This document shows, piece after piece, positions 44,951 through 55,315 of a stretch of 64,000 bases of DNA. The translations under genes and the position numbers were made by a program. The stretch spans positions 46,218,469 to 46,282,468 of the forward strand of contig CM076996.1 of assembly GCA_039090855.1 (NCBI GenBank), in the 5' to 3' direction. Each line of letters starts with the position of its first letter. Positions within the stretch are counted from its first letter, which is position 1. Under the pieces are notes generated by a model. It had not been told where the DNA came from. It ran no database searches and worked only from the letters and a program-made list of their open reading frames with translations. Source of the DNA: Macrothele yani (Eukaryota > Arthropoda > Arachnida > Araneae > Macrothelidae).

Positions 44951-45679
44951 GGAAATTTTTGTGTTTGGGACAGCAATTATGAAATGTCTTACGTAGCTGT
45001 ATTTTGTGATATTGAAGTTTTCTCTTCTTATGGCATTCAGCCATCTTCTTGATAAATCCTCTTCTTTGGGAAATGAAAAACATTCAGATTTTTGGTCTAT
45101 TTTGGTAATTTCCGTTACATCCTGGGACGCAAAACGCGTGAGGCATTTCTTTTTCATACACTAGCAAAATTTAGTACACTAATTTCACCTTGAAAAAAGA
45201 CTCAGACGAATGTTAGCAATCAACGTGTTGCGGTCGCTCTGATGGATCCACGTCCACCCGGTGAATCTCGGTAGACCCACCGGTGTGACATCAGAGCCTT
45301 CCGGGAAAATCAGTGCGAAGGCCTTCTATATCGATGGTTATGCCCGTACTGATTCACGGGACAAAATAATGGTAGCTTAAAGAAAAGGCACTATCCACGG
45401 AGAAGTTATCAAAACAGTTGCGAAGAAGACGATCAGTCGCCAAACAAATATAAAAGTCAACTGCGTAGGATAAGTGTTGTGTGCACATTTCAACTTTCAG
45501 AATGATCTTATGGTGATTTAACTGGAAATGGGGTCTCCAAGAGACTCGTGACGCTTTATTATTATTGTTTTTTTTTTTTTTTTCAAAACACAATTTTTTT
45601 CAGGAAAATAATTGTTTGGTACGGCACCGAGTTTTGAGAGTGATTTGATGCTACATTTTTTGTGAAGAGGGTGAGGGGA
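44951..45679. other. Unassigned sequence
   Basis: Short minus-strand frames (44892-45157, 45354-45703) overlap T-runs and show no known domain. CTCTGATG (45236-45243) and CATCAGAG (45289-45296) form an imperfect stem around CACCCGGTG/CACCGGTG. Confidence 0.45.
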
Positions 45680-45857
45680 GATTTTAACGACCACCGTAAG
45701 CAACTCAACGGGCTATAAGCAGTCGCCCGTCCCTAATTTAGAGCCATTGGTCCCAGGAAAGGGAGAAAGCCAGTGCTGAAAGACAAACATAACATCCATG
45801 CTTGGACACATGGTCAAAAGCCAGCGCTCAGTCCACTGCGCACACCGGGGCGGCACG
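45680..45857 (-). mobile_element. tRNA-derived SINE, copy 5 (minus)
   Basis: Body words GTAAGCAACTCAACGGGCTA, TAAGCAGTCGCCCGTCCCTA and GGGAGAAAGCCAGTGCTGAA, with the head GCCGCCCCGGTGTGCGCAGT on the minus strand. The B-box part is partly deleted (GACACATGGTC). Confidence 0.8.
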
Positions 45858-46604
45858 CTACATTCAAACATGGGCAGATTTTTAAATTCTTTCACGGTTA
45901 CTAAAAAATTTTCACAACTGAATTCGTTTTACAACGCATATTTCAGCAATTCTCTTTCATACAGGATCTAACATAATTTTATTTATGAGAGCTTTTATGA
46001 GGGATTTCCCTGCAGGTATGTTTTTTTTTTTTTTTTAGTAGACCTCAAGACTACAATCCCCGGCCTGGTTTGGTCGTCCTAATCCGTCCCTGCCTTCCAA
46101 GCCAGGCCCGAGTCCAGAATTTTTTACTTAACTGATGAGATGAAAGCCCCGCTCAGCCGTCAGGGCTAACCAGACCCGTGCAGACCTCTAGCTCCGAGCA
46201 AATATTTTTTTGCGGGGCCCCTGTCTATATGAACAATTTGATTAAAAATGTGTTACAAATTTTATGGACTCATGTGAAGTATACTGATCTACCGATGAAA
46301 TGTTTTAATAATGGGTAGAGAATCGTCATCTGATTTGTAATCCAAGGTGGCATTTATTCCTTCAGAGATGTCAATTTGATACGAATAATTTCCTCTGTCA
46401 TTCTCACCTTTAATTAAATCGTCATTTGCTAAAGAGCATGGGGTTGCAGGAATTTCACCTGAGGTATTCAAATGTTGGACGCGATACAAATTAAGCTTTA
46501 TTTTCTTTTTCATCTCTGTGTTCAGTAATTAAGTCTTCGTTGAACATAGAATTTGGTCCATACTCAACAGGAGTTATAACGAAGTAAATTTCTCCGTCAT
46601 TTCT
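45858..46604. other. Unassigned sequence with possible retroposon remnant
   Basis: A T17 run at 46021-46037 is followed by a GC-richer block to about 46215 (CCGGCCTGGTTTGG, CCAAGCCAGGCCCGAG, CAGCCGTCAGGGCTAACC). The arrangement fits a minus-strand retroposon with a poly(A) tail, but I do not know the family. A 74-codon minus frame (46289-46513) is unrecognised. Confidence 0.4.
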
Positions 46605-46676
46605 GTCCACGCCAGGATTCGAACCCGGATCCCCTCATTCCGGAATAAGTCACTCTACCAATTGAGCTACGCGGAC
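46605..46676 (-). ncRNA. tRNA-like sequence, probably tRNA pseudogene or SINE head
   Basis: A 72-nt fold has a 7-bp acceptor stem (GTCCGCG with CGTGGAC, one G-T), a D arm (GCTC/GAGT around AATTGGTA) and a sound T arm (CCGGG TTCGAAT CCTGG). The anticodon arm (ACTTA TTCCGGA ATGAG) pairs badly. If read normally the anticodon would be CCG (Arg). The A-box TAGCTCAATTGG and B-box GGTTCGAATCC are intact, so RNA polymerase III transcription is plausible. I favour a pseudogene or SINE head over a functional tRNA. Confidence 0.55.
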
Positions 46677-46992
46677 GTTTGTTCTGACTACTATCTGCCT
46701 TTATGTCGTGTGCGTCCTGCTGGCAGGTACGTCACAGAGTCTACTGGCTTTCTTTGTTTCCAGTTTTCCAAAAATTTAAGCAGACCTCCACTTTGCAGAT
46801 GCTTTTCTTTTCAGCCGTCTTTCTTTTTTGAGCACCACTTTCGTATTTTCTAATTCTATCGCCGGTTTAGAACTCCTTCTCAATTATCTAAAGTATCAAA
46901 AAATAAAATTTTAATGTATTCAAAGTATGTGTCAGCAGTACAAATGAAAAGGGAGTGGAATATCTATCTGTCTTTATATTTCATAGTGCCGT

Positions 46993-47148
46993 GTTTTTTG
47001 AAACCTCAGATACAATAGTTCTATCTTTCTTGAAATTAAATTTATAACTTTGTATTAAATACATCAATATGTTTTTTGAAACCTTGGATACAATAGTTCT
47101 ATCTTTCTCGAAATTAAAATTATAAATTTGTATTAAATATACAAAATA
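46993..47148. repeat. Tandem duplication, period 78 bp
   Basis: GTTTTTTGAAACCT begins both units (46993 and 47071). Both continue with GATACAATAGTTCTATCTTT and AAATTAAA. Confidence 0.85.
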
Positions 47149-47232
47149 CATCAAAATTGTAATTTAAGAAAATGAAATCAAGTGGAACCAAAATTATATA
47201 CAATATATTAAATATATATTGCATATAATATA

Positions 47233-48466
47233 CACTATATTGACAAAAGCCACCGTACACCTAGAAAAGTAACACAACATAGCATTTATTGACATACATT
47301 AGTACGGTGTCGCTCCACTTTTGGCCTTAATGAATGCCCTGACCCTTCGAGACATGCTTTCGACAAGGTTTTGGAATACAGCTATAGGTATGCGCTTCCA
47401 TTCAGTACATAATGCTGCGGCTAACTGTTGCTTAGTGGTAGGCCGTGGTTCCAAACTTTTTATGCGGCGCTCTAATTCATCTCATAGGTGCTCGATGGAA
47501 TTAAGATCAGGGCTCTGTGCTGGCCAGTCCACACACGATAAGGAATTATCGTCAAACCACGCCGTAACAGTCCTTGCTTTATGGCTCGGTGAATTATCCT
47601 GCTGGTATCAACAAGGCTCGGTTCAATAGTATTGCCACAGAGTTGGTAGGGCATAACTCTCCAGAATATCGAGGTAGACGTGCTGGTTAACAGGTTTGTC
47701 CACGATAACCAATGGGTCGGGACCATACCACGAAAAACACCCCCACTGGAGCACACTGCCAGCTAAAAACTTGACTGTAGGAACAGTACATTGTGGTAAA
47801 TGGCGTTCCCCCGACTACCACCATACCCACACACGGCCATCAGACTGATGGATCATGTATCTGGATTCATCAGTCCATAGGACCCGTTTCCATTTCCACG
47901 ATAAATGTTCTTTACACCATGCTAAACGACGAGTAGCATTCCGAGTGGAGATGAAAGGCTTATGAGCAGCCGCACGACCACGGTAACCCATGGAATGAAG
48001 TTCTCTCCGAATGGTATGTGTACATACCGAGGTTCCAGCATTTTTACTCACCTGTACACTAAGGTTTTGCGCCGTTCTCCGTCGATTAGCTGTAACGACT
48101 CTCCTGAGGCTTCGACGTCCTCTATCACTGATTTTCTTTGGTCTGCCGGCACGTTTTGCTGCTTCAGGCACGGCATGTGTCTTCCACATATTCAGTACAT
48201 GCAAAGCAGTTGACTTGGGTATGTTTAAACGCCTCTCTGTTACTCTTATGGACAACATAATAATATAACACCTAGCAATCTTTCCTTTCTCAAAGTCAGT
48301 TCTCTCCCGCCGTAAGATTTTCACTCAACCTCACAGTGTGATATGATCGCAGTCAGCTGCAGGCTTGTTTTTATACCGTTTGCAGCTGTACCGCGCATCT
48401 TAACCACGCAGCGGATCCGTTAATTTGCTTTTGAAGGGGTATCCGGTGACTTTTGCCAATATATTG
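47233..48466 (-). mobile_element. Tc1-like (DD34E) element, family I, copy C
   Basis: Ends CACTATATTGACAAAAGCCA and GACTTTTGCCAATATATTG, TA-flanked. The minus-strand transposase starts at 48324 (MKILRRERTDFEKGKIARCY). It stays open for 169 codons through both helix-turn-helix domains and the GRPKK hook up to LWTDESRYMIHQSDG (first Asp near 47875). A frameshift then leads into a second open part (47756-47472) with stops. The second Asp (QQDNSPSH, near 47595) and the Glu (LNSIEHL, near 47495) are still legible. It is the best preserved member of family I. A second, deleted family I copy begins 4 bp beyond its end. Confidence 0.9.
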
Positions 48467-48470
48467 TATA

Positions 48471-48623
48471 CACTATATTGGTATGGTCTCGGCCCATTGG
48501 TTATCGTGGACAAACTGTCTACCTCGATATTCTGGACAATTATGCCCTACCAACACTGTGGCAATACTATGGAAACGATCCCTGTTGGTTCCAGTAGGAT
48601 AATGCACCGAGCGATAAAGCAAG
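48471..48623 (+). mobile_element. Tc1-like family I, copy D, left part
   Basis: The terminal CACTATATTG is joined directly to mid-element sequence (GGTATGGTCTCGGCCCATTG), so about 750 bp of the element was deleted. It continues to ATAATGCACCGAGCGATAAAG and is then broken by the Tx1-like LINE. The rest resumes at 54914. Confidence 0.85.
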
Positions 48624-48733
48624 GTTTCAAAATCGCTTTATTGTTAACAAAAGAGATAACAGACGAACAGTATATGGTGATCTCAAAGAAAATCATACAG
48701 ACTGTTAAAACACAATGATATGATATTTACACT

Positions 48734-49020
48734 GAGGTGAAAAATGTTTATATACAACAGATGCTGCAGACAGAGCAAAGATCATGTGATTTCATGATAG
48801 CCTCGGGAGGGCACTGAAATGCCACATAATACAGGAATAATATGAGAGCAAAGTTCATGGAAACATTAGAATCACGGGATTGAGGTGATGAAACACAATG
48901 AAATTTAGATTGAGGTGAATGATGTTTATATACAACAAACGTTGTAGACAGGGCAAAGTTCATGTGATAACATGAAAGTCACAAGAAGGCATCGTAGTGC
49001 CACATTCAACAGGAACGAGG
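48734..49020. repeat. Imperfect repeat in the LINE 3' UTR, period ~178 bp
   Basis: GAGGTGAAAAATGTTTATAT (48734) and GAGGTGAATGATGTTTATAT (48912) each begin a unit with GACAG(A/G)GCAAAG and TCATGTGAT. Confidence 0.8.
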
Positions 49021-49887
49021 AAGAAAATTCTTAACTGACCTTGAGATGGAGCGGTCGTGGTGTTACAGCAAACCACGGGGCGGAGGGTGCCCGCGTTGCA
49101 AAAAAGGCAGTTTCTCGATGGTTAGAGAGCGCTGTCTGAAACTCCAGACGTAGTCGGGAGAGTAATCTATCACGGAAGTGACAGACAACCGTAGCACTGG
49201 CTTGTTGAGATGGCACTGGAGTGAAGACATCGCGAAGCTGCTGGTAGAACAAAGAGATTACGTGTTTCACCTGCACGAAGAGGTAAGAGCACTCAGCTGG
49301 AAGAGGTGTAGGAGAGTGGATTCAGAAAAGAAGATGCTTGTAGGCAGTAAACGTGAGCTCGGTGGAACAGGAACGGCGTGCAATGGAGAATGCCAGGTGA
49401 AGCAGAGGCAACAGAACAGGGCAGTAGAGGTAGACGTGGGCAACGTCTGCCTCCTGTGCACTGAAGGAGCAGAGAGGAGAAGAGACATGCAAAAAAGAAG
49501 GTAAGGAACAGGGAGCCGGTTATGAAGGAAGAGCCAATGAGTATTAATTTCGAGCGGCGAAGAGAGAGGAGAGCGGGCAGCAGACACGGAAGCAGAAGGA
49601 GGGTCAGGAATGGGAAGAGGAGAAGGGGTGGCAGAGCGCACAAGATAGCGATAGAGAGATTTTGTCGAGGAGGAGGAAAGAGAGAGGGACGAGTCAGAGA
49701 CCCGCAAGAAGAAAGGAGGCGGAAGGGGGGGTGGACAGAAAGCACAGAGATAAGACCAGCGGGGGACGCAAGATTGGGATACAAAGAAAGAATGGCAGAG
49801 TGAAGAGAGTCGAAGACATAACTAGCAGAGGGAGAAGAGAGGAAAGCTGGAGGGAGGCCAGAGAAAGGGCGCCAGGACTAGTCCGGG

Positions 49888-52793
49888 TTAGTGAGGTCCT
49901 GCACTGTTACTACACCGGCACGGAGCCAGGAGGAGAAAGCATAGCAGGGAAGTTGAGGGAGGATGAAGGAGAGAATTAAAGAAAAGAGGTTCGGAGAGAA
50001 GCTCAATAGTAGATGAAGGAGAGGAACGAGTGAGGGGGAGAGAGCGAATGAAAGTGAGGGCCTCAGAGTAGGCAGGTGGGAGCTTGGAAGGAGGAAAAGA
50101 ACATTGATCCATTAGTACCAGAGAAGAGGAGGCGAAGTGAGGATTGCGCAGGGAGGTGAGCACATCACGTACCACGACTGCAGATGGCACAGGAGCAATA
50201 ATGAGACGAAGGAAGTTGACAACACGGCTCACCTTGTAGTAGAGTGGAACATCGGGCAGCCCAACACCGTCAAAAGACGGATGAGCGCAGATCTTGGCGA
50301 CGCTGACCCAGTGATGACAGGACCACACTACCCGAATGAGGCAGAGGGTAACTTCCTGAAAGCAGAAGAGAAGAGTGGTGGAGGCAATCCAAGAATGTCG
50401 GCTCAAGGAGAGAAGGTAAGTGCGGGTGAGGTTAGCTCGTTGATAGAACGAAGTGCAAAACTGAGCTCTACTCCAGAACGCAGCTGTCCGGAGCAGGTGG
50501 GGATGGAGAACTGATCGAGTGGCTGTAGAGGCTGCGTGCGGCGATCCGAGGGTCACCCCAAGAAAGAACTGGGTAGACGAGGACCATGTGACCCTCCACG
50601 GAGCATCCGTGCGGCGGGACCACGCACCGCCCCATAACCCGGTGCTCTTGGTGGCGTTGAGCTCGACTGCAGAACAAGAAGCGTAAGTGTTGAAGAGTCG
50701 ACGAAGCTGTTGAAACTGTGAGTCGTGGCGAATGCATACCGTGATGTCGTCGGCATAGGTTGCTAGGCTGCATATATAGCGAAGTGATGTCAAGAGCTTG
50801 CAATCGGCGGTGGAAATTAGGCAAGAAGAGAGTGCTGCAAAGAGCGCAGGAAGAGCTTAACGACGATAGCGAAGAGCTGGCTGGAGAGCGGGCAGCATCG
50901 ACGATCACCGCGCGTGAAGGGGACAGGAGATGTGAGGAAGGATGCCGTCTTGACATGGAAAACGGCGTCCCCCGTAGAGGGAGAGAGTAGTACAGAGACA
51001 AAATGAGCAGGGAAGCCAACGCTAAGAAGGGGTTGTGTTAGATAGGCATGGAAAACATTATCAAAAGCAGAGCGAAGATCTAAAGAAAGGAGAACAAGAG
51101 GTTCAGAGTGAATATTAGCAAGGTGGATTAAGTCACGAAGGGGTGGAACTTTATGAGAGATAGAGCGGCCAGGGACAGTATAGGTTTGATTTGGAGCAAG
51201 AATGTAAGGGAGGACAGTGTTAAGTCGGCGGGAGAGAAGCTTAGAATAAAGTTTGTAGTCCAGAATGAGAAGGGAAATGGGACGTCAGCTTCCCAAGTCA
51301 AGAGGGTCACCCTTCTTGGGAAAGAGGACGACGTGTGCGTCTGTGAAACTCCGTGGAAGAGTAGAACATTGAAAAGCAGCAGATAGAGCACCGAGAAGAA
51401 AAGGCAGAAGAAGAGGCAGAAAACCACGGTAAAAGAAAAGAGTGAGGCCGTCCGGACCCGGAGAAGCACGTGGGTTAAGAGAAGAAAAGGAGTCAGACAG
51501 TTCAGTAGAAGTTAGAGAAAGGGTCAGAGCGGTGTGGGGGAACCTGAGGAAGGTTAGAGAGGAGAGGAGAAAGAGCAGAGGAGGAAGGTGTAGGAGTTTT
51601 ACAGAACTTGTTGGTGAAGAAACAACGAACCTGAGAACAGATAGCTGCGGGATCAGAGCTGATCACGCCAGTTGGAAGGCGCAGATGACGGAGCGAGGTG
51701 GAAGATTGGCGAGCTGATTCCATCGACATGAGAAAGTCGTAGAAACATTAATCTGGATGAAGATTTTGAAGACGCAGACGAAGGAGAGCTTGCTTCGCAA
51801 GAGCTTCAAGGAGTGCCTTTAGCTCTGCTTGATATACGAGAAATAATGGATCTGTCAGATCATCAGACGCACAGCCAGGGCGGGAAAGTTGTCCAGACGT
51901 AGATGGGGACCGATCAGGGAGAGCATCCGTCTAGCGTGGTCTAGCTGCATTGGCCGAGATGTTATCGCAGTGAAGGAATACTGGCGGATGTGGAGGAGGA
52001 GTTGTTGTTTCACTTGTGGAGCCAATACGTGAGTGCACAAAGCGCACACTGCATATCATCACGTCGAGTAGTAAGGAAGGTGCGAACTGAAGAACAGAAA
52101 TCTGGGTCGTCGAGAAGAGTGGAGTCGAAAGTCCACGGGCGTACCGTACGGGGAAGCGGCGGCGAGGCAAACACTGATAAAGACCCCGCACAATGATCAG
52201 CTAAAGCTGTCGGGTGATGGAGAGACTCCGTAACTGACGCAATAAGAAATGCTGAAGAGTAGATATGATCTAGGCGAGCTGTCGAAGGTAGCTGAGTCGC
52301 AGACGAACGCCAGGTATGGGATGCATCTGTAGGATGTAAATGTCGATGTGCATCGATGAGCGAGAAATCCGACGCGAGGTCTTGTAGAAGATTGACGAGG
52401 TCGGTGCGACGCTCACGAGATGAGAGGGGGGGCAAGAGACGGGTTGAGCGGACAGTTGAAGTCCCTGCAAAGAAGCACTTGATCGGAAGGCGAGATCGCA
52501 GAGAGGGCTCTGCGCAGTTTGGTGAACAATAATGATAAGTGGACAGAGGTACATGGTACATAGACATTGAAAATATGGAAGCGAGCTCCATCAAGCGTAA
52601 AGGAGATACACTGAAGATCTCGACAAAGGTTTTGTACGGAGAACTCAGTATAAGTAGAACGGAATTGATGACAGATGCCTATAGCAAGGCCACCATTCGA
52701 GGAATAATGAAATGCGAGATGGAAAGAGTAGTTACATGCTCTCCAGCGGTGAAACAGATTGGAAGAATGACAATTCGTCTCCTGCAGTAGCAA
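49888..52793 (-). pseudogene. Tx1-like LINE ORF2 (endonuclease-reverse transcriptase), broken
   Basis: On the minus strand the AP endonuclease begins LLQETNCHSSN (52790) and continues with NVYVPC and LLCRDFNCPL (GDFN-type motif with Gly changed to Arg). It then shows DFSLIDAHRHLHP, TWRSSATQLPSTARLDHIY and SLLDDPDFC (to about 52080). The RT follows from about 51460, with VVLFPKKGDP-like, PISLLVLDYKLYSK and LDLRSAFDNV words in shifting frames. YADDITVC lies near 50750 in a 301-codon open stretch (49888-50793). The finger and thumb words SCSAVELNATKSTGLWGG and LGVTLG resemble Tx1-clade proteins. Multiple frameshifts and stops, and a 55-bp duplicated segment at 51856-51910, interrupt it. Confidence 0.8.
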
Positions 52794-53450
52794 TAAATCA
52801 GCTCCGAGGGGTGAAAGGTCTTTCAGAACAAGGGAATTCGCCAGGAGCTGGCGAACCCCCTACAGCTCAGCGTCAGAGTCTTGAATTGGTATATCAGTCT
52901 CAGGGTGGAGGGTTGCAGGAGCAGAATTACGCAGTACTTGAAGCCGGTTGACGCAGGATTGTGCCTAACCAAAACCTGTTTTTTTGTTAATACGACGAAG
53001 GATGGTCTCGAATGCTGCCCCTTGTCGGAGGACAGAGGGTATTACACCCTCATACTGCTGTAAAAAGATGGACGCGGCACATCTGCTGGTTTTATGAGAG
53101 AGAAATTGATACCAATTCTTTATGGAGAGCGGTTCCCACAGATCAAAGCATGTCGAAATCCTAGCAGAGAAGACTTCACACACAGGAGGAGATCAACTAG
53201 AGAACCCCTCATAATCTGGAGCCGAAAAGAAAGTGGCAGATCATCAGACGCACAGCCAGGGCGGGAAAGTTGTCCAGACGTAGATGGGGACTTCTGTTTC
53301 TTCTGCCGGGATCCAGGGTTAGTGGCTGGAGAGCGCTTACCGGCGGCCAACGATACCCGAAATGTAGAAGGAGTGTCGGAGGAGAGGTATTCTTCGCCGC
53401 CTACGTTGGAAACACCGACGTTGAAGGAAATCGAAGGATCAGCAGTTAAC

Positions 53451-54699
53451 TCAGTGTGGAGAGACGACACTAGGCCGTGTAAACGAAGCAAATGCAGGAA
53501 AGTCAATCAGCGAGGAAGAATCAGCAGCATAAGACGCGCGTTGACCAATGGCATTAAGTCGATTTTGTGTAGAACTTGCCTTGGGGGCCTTTGGCACTGG
53601 TAGAGACGCTGCAGCAAGACTAGTGGAGGAGGAAGGAGACGATCCGGCGGCAGAAGGAATGGGAGGCGCTGAATGGGGGCAGCGGGCACGTTGATGACCA
53701 AATTTCTTGCAGAGAGCACAATGTTCAGAGGTAAGCAGTTCAATTCGATGTTGGTGTTGTCCACAGCGAACATCAAGATGCCGTGGAAAATTGCGAAGTT
53801 GCTCAACAGTCGGTAAAACGAGGCGAACGCTCCGACGGAAACTTGGGATGTTTTCGTTTGCAGGATCTTTGGGAGCTGCAGAGTGAGTGGTCACAGAACC
53901 AACCACTTTTCCGCACCGACTGAACGTGGCACATGACATCTCATCGGAGATTTCAGGGGGAACTGGATATAAAGAGGTTTGCATGGGACGACTGGCAATC
54001 AGTTCCCACCAAGAGATGATGGTCACCTAGGGCGAGTCCATGCACCAAAACACTTTCAGCAAACTCTTTGCTCGCAAAATAAGCAATTACTGTCCGCAGT
54101 TGCGGGCCAAGTGAGTGATGGCTCCAGGAGGAAGAAATTCTTGCAGAGCATCACTATACACCTTCAGAGAAGTATTAGGAAGAGCATCAAAACAGACCCC
54201 CAGCTCGAGGGTCGAGTGAAAATGCTGACCAGCGAGAGAAGTCTCTGGAATCTCTAATAGTAGTGTGTCTCCTTTCAGCGTGACGTAGGTATCCGAGGGG
54301 GGGGGCATGAATCGCTTGTGTAACTGGGGAAGAACTAGAGGTGATGCTAGAATACGAGCGAGAAGGAAGTCCTCCACGGGAAGGCAGAGGCGCCGCCTTG
54401 GACGATGGATCTGGAGCAGCGGCAGACGGTTCACCTGAAGGCAGTGAAGCAATGCCATCAGACACATCCATGACGTAGTCATCAGCATCGGAAGCAAGAG
54501 ACGCAGCATCCACAGTCGGGAGAGAAAAGTCAGGGATCCGATGGACAGAAGAAGACGCGCCGGTTTCAGGAAGAGTACGAAAAGGCTCGTCAGAAGCAAT
54601 GGAAGCTGATTGGTCAACCTCAATAGAGGTAGAGATTGACGTAGATAGAGGATATGCGACGTGGGCGGGGACGACGCCCTTATCGGCAGCCGCCATCAC
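53451..54699 (-). pseudogene. Tx1-like LINE ORF1 (nucleic-acid-binding), frameshifted
   Basis: It starts MMAAADKGVVPAHVAYPLST (54699) with a Ser/Pro/Ala-rich N-terminal region. A G9 run at 54298-54306 coincides with a frameshift. Beyond it, TYVTLKGDTLLLEIPETS and LGVCFDALPNTSLKVYSD resemble an RNA-binding fold. After another shift near 54060 come SVRLVLPTVEQLRNFPRHLD and a zinc knuckle CALCKKFGHQRARC (CX2CX4HX4C, near 53695-53735), then a low-complexity tail. The protein would coat the LINE RNA. Three frames must be combined, so it is a pseudogene. Confidence 0.75.
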
Positions 54700-54913
54700 C
54701 GATGGCGAGGCCTAAACTCAGCAAACGACCAGCCTGGTCGAAAAAGTAAAATGCTGATAAATAAAGTAAAGGATCACTCACCAACTCGGGAGATGACTTA
54801 AAACAGAGCACTGACCTTTAACTCAAAGTCACACACGAAATAATAACGATGGGAAGCACAAAACACGCACAAGAAGCACTCAAACACGGAGCTCGGAAAG
54901 ACACGACTCCATT

Positions 54914-55260
54914 AAGCAAGAACTGTTACGGCGTGGTTTGACGTTAATTCCGTATCGTGTGTGGACTGGCCAGCACAGAGCCCTGATCTTAATCCCATAG
55001 AGCACCTAAGGGATGAATTAGAGCGCCGCATAAGAAGTTTGGAACCAAGGCCTACGACTAAGCAACAGTTAGCCGCAGCATTATGTAATGAATGGATGCG
55101 CATACCTATCGCTGTGTTCCAAAATCTTGTCGAAAGCAGGACTCCAAGAGTCAGTGCATGCAGTAAGGCCAAACGTGGACCGACACCGTAATAATGTATG
55201 TCAATAAATGCTATGTTGTGTTTCTCTTCTAGGTGTCCGGTGACTTTTGTCAATATAATG
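54914..55260 (+). mobile_element. Tc1-like family I, copy D, right part
   Basis: It resumes exactly where the left part stops, reading TVTAWFDVNSVSCVDWPAQS, then PDLNPIEHLRDELERRIRSL with the catalytic Glu (about 55000). It ends GACTTTTGTCAATATAATG with TA after. A 76-codon frame (54961-55191) remains. The split is caused by the Tx1-like LINE. Confidence 0.9.
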
Positions 55261-55315
55261 TATGAGACCATCTGATCCATAAAGAAATGACGAAAGCAAA
55301 ATTTAAGATATTATA

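Larger units (their letters stand above)
48624..54913 (-). mobile_element. Tx1/L1-like LINE, ~6.3 kb, inserted in a Tc1
   Basis: On the minus strand the order is 5' UTR (about 54913-54700), ORF1 with a CCHC knuckle, ORF2 with endonuclease and reverse transcriptase, and a repeat-bearing 3' UTR. AAGCAAG lies on both sides (48617-48623 and 54914-54920) and is single-copy in the intact Tc1, so it is the target duplication. The 3' end has AATAAAGCGATTTTGAAA and no long poly(A). Base composition differs from the flanks (purine-rich plus strand). Confidence 0.85.

Noticed and set aside
46605..46676. Functional tRNA-Arg(CCG) gene
   Set aside because: The anticodon stem does not pair acceptably, so a pseudogene or SINE head is more likely.
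49293..49784. 163-codon minus-strand frame at the 3' side of the Tx1-like LINE
   Set aside because: It is biased Leu/Ser/Pro composition in purine/pyrimidine-skewed sequence, with two overlapping alternatives and no clear domain. It is probably degraded C-terminal or UTR sequence.
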